NCBI GenBank assembly: GCA_017935505.1
Contig: JAGBHM010000008.1
Span: forward strand, 1-64,000
Source: Bacteroidales bacterium
GTDB taxonomy: Bacteria > Bacteroidota > Bacteroidia > Bacteroidales > UBA932
DNA: 64,000 nucleotides
Reading direction: 5' to 3'
The position numbers were made by a program, and so were the translations under genes. The notes beneath the pieces are model-generated. The model was not told the origin of the DNA. It saw only the letters and a program-made list of their open reading frames with translations, and made no database searches. Below are positions 63,309 to 64,000 of this stretch, in pieces; position 1 is the stretch's first letter; every line of letters begins with the position of its first letter.

Positions 63309-63723
63309 ATATATAATCTTTATCTGTTTTACGATATCGTTTCTGAGCCCTGGTATGAGTTCTATTTACACGCTGAGGCCTTAAAATTTCAGTAGATGCA
63401 TTGTATATCTCCGGAATTAGCAGTAGCAATAAAACAGCAACAATTAATCGTCTTTTTATAGGAGATAGATCAAACGAAATATGAAACCTTGAGCAAAAGT
63501 ATATTGCACATAATTCCGATACTTTCTGAATATGCAATTTTGCATAAATGCTTGTAGTAAGATTCTCTACGGTGTGTACTGATATAGGCATTTTTCCTTC
63601 CGGTATAACAAGAAGATCCGGAATCTCTTTTTTTGAAGCTCCCCAAGCAAGCAATTCTGCAACTTCGCTCTCCCGAGGAGTGAGCAACGCCAGGCGTTGC
63701 TGATAATTTACATCATAATCCAT
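63292..63723 (-). CDS. LuxR-type (GerE) helix-turn-helix regulator with a membrane segment
   Basis: A 143-residue protein. LTPRESEVAELLAWGASKKE at residues 13-32 is the start of a GerE domain, with ISVHTVENLTTSIYAKLHIQ near 47-66 as the recognition helix region. After it comes a hydrophobic helix (RLIVAVLLLLLIPEIY) and a basic tail. A membrane-anchored regulator lacking a receiver domain is unusual. It is first in the leftward early operon and may control lysogeny or early transcription. Confidence 0.8.
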   Translation of the reverse strand: MDYDVNYQQRLALLTPRESEVAELLAWGASKKEIPDLLVIPEGKMPISVHTVENLTTSIYAKLHIQKVSELCAIYFCSRFHISFDLSPIKRRLIVAVLLLLLIPEIYNASTEILRPQRVNRTHTRAQKRYRKTDKDYIYGFEY

Positions 63724-63775
63724 ATTGGTAATATTAGGGCAGTAAAACTGCTATGGCTGGTAATATTTTTATAAA

Positions 63776-63895
63776 GAGCCGGTATTACAGTGATGCCACT
63801 GGCGGGCTACCAACCCCGCCCCGGCTCTGGGTTTAAGCAGAAACTGTGGGCAGCAGGACATTGCTTCCTTAATGAGTCATTCTCGCTGCCCCCTA
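63776..63895. ncRNA. candidate structured RNA in the divergent region at the right edge
   Basis: Plus strand: GAGCCGG (63776-63782) pairs with CCGGCTC (63822-63828), enclosing GGCGGG/CCCGCC. Then GTTTAAGCAGAAAC, the 12-base core also found in the two leader elements at 38917-38928 and 39286-39297, and a stem GGGCAGC/GCTGCCC. The rest of 63724-64000 contains no gene. Orientation is uncertain. Confidence 0.45.
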
Positions 63896-64000
63896 ATGTA
63901 TCCTCCAATAGTCAAAATGAGCACTACTAAACACTACCAGAGATACTCTTTCCATTCACACGGCTTTGTCAGAAACCTTAATTTGAATATTTTGATATGA

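Noticed and set aside
25589..63723. Phage-wide recoding of TAG as a sense codon (genetic code 15)
   Set aside because: Only two internal TAG codons were found, and TAG is the natural stop of many phage genes (for example at 27163, 37378, 41808, 46011, 47491, 51492, 52517 and 54504), several followed at once by overlapping genes or terminators.
63776..63895. Cobalamin riboswitch (GCCACTGG and GCTGCCCCC are present)
   Set aside because: On the plus strand the two motifs occur in the reverse of the required order, and the B12-box context is missing.
1..64000. CRISPR array or cas genes
   Set aside because: No regularly spaced direct repeats and no Cas-like proteins were seen; the direct repeats at 39101-39191 are only two copies.

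Overview
The window comes from a Bacteroidales chromosome (phylum Bacteroidota). The evidence is a set of promoters with TTTG and TAnnTTTG boxes, an arginine operon of the Bacteroides type with N-succinylornithine carbamoyltransferase, a tmRNA tag ending NNYALAA, and Bacteroidota-type small ribosomal, HU, Lon and lipoprotein genes. The genus cannot be fixed from what is seen.

Bases 1-24303 are ordinary chromosome. An arginine operon (GNAT acyltransferase, argG, argC, argD, argF', argB, argE, argH) runs rightward from a promoter at 344-374. A 30-codon reading frame containing five Arg codons lies in its leader. It ends at a terminator shared with the convergent gene rng. A small basic ribosomal-type protein, HU, lon, ung, a META lipoprotein, coaD, a double thioredoxin-fold lipoprotein-like protein, an FAD/Fe-S D-lactate dehydrogenase-like protein, an AraC regulator, lnt, a LysE-type exporter and ssrA (tmRNA) follow.

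From the 3' end of ssrA to the right edge lies a tailed-phage prophage. Its right attachment site is outside the window. The integrase (24423-25592) points right and every other phage gene points left. In transcription order, from the right: a LuxR-type regulator; a primase-helicase and small early genes; a HigB-HigA-SecB-like toxin-antitoxin-chaperone module; a 575-base non-coding region rich in GTGCA/TGCAC motifs; maturation protease, scaffold-capsid protein and head genes; terminase; portal; head-completion genes; a Dam-type methylase; an island of cassettes with their own terminators (HEPN/unknown/SecB-like, HicA-HicB, DUF5678-like plus SEC-C aspartic protease); two homologous structured RNA elements; tail genes with tape measure and fibres; then holin, GH19-type endolysin and a unimolecular spanin.

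The strongest points for a second look are: two separate SecB-like chaperone modules plus a SEC-C (SecB-binding type) protease in one prophage; the paired leader RNA elements at 38821-39300 with duplicated gene starts; a 137-base near-palindrome before the methylase; and single in-frame TAG codons inside the portal gene and a tail gene, both otherwise continuous. All calls rest on reading the sequence and on family knowledge; no database search was run.
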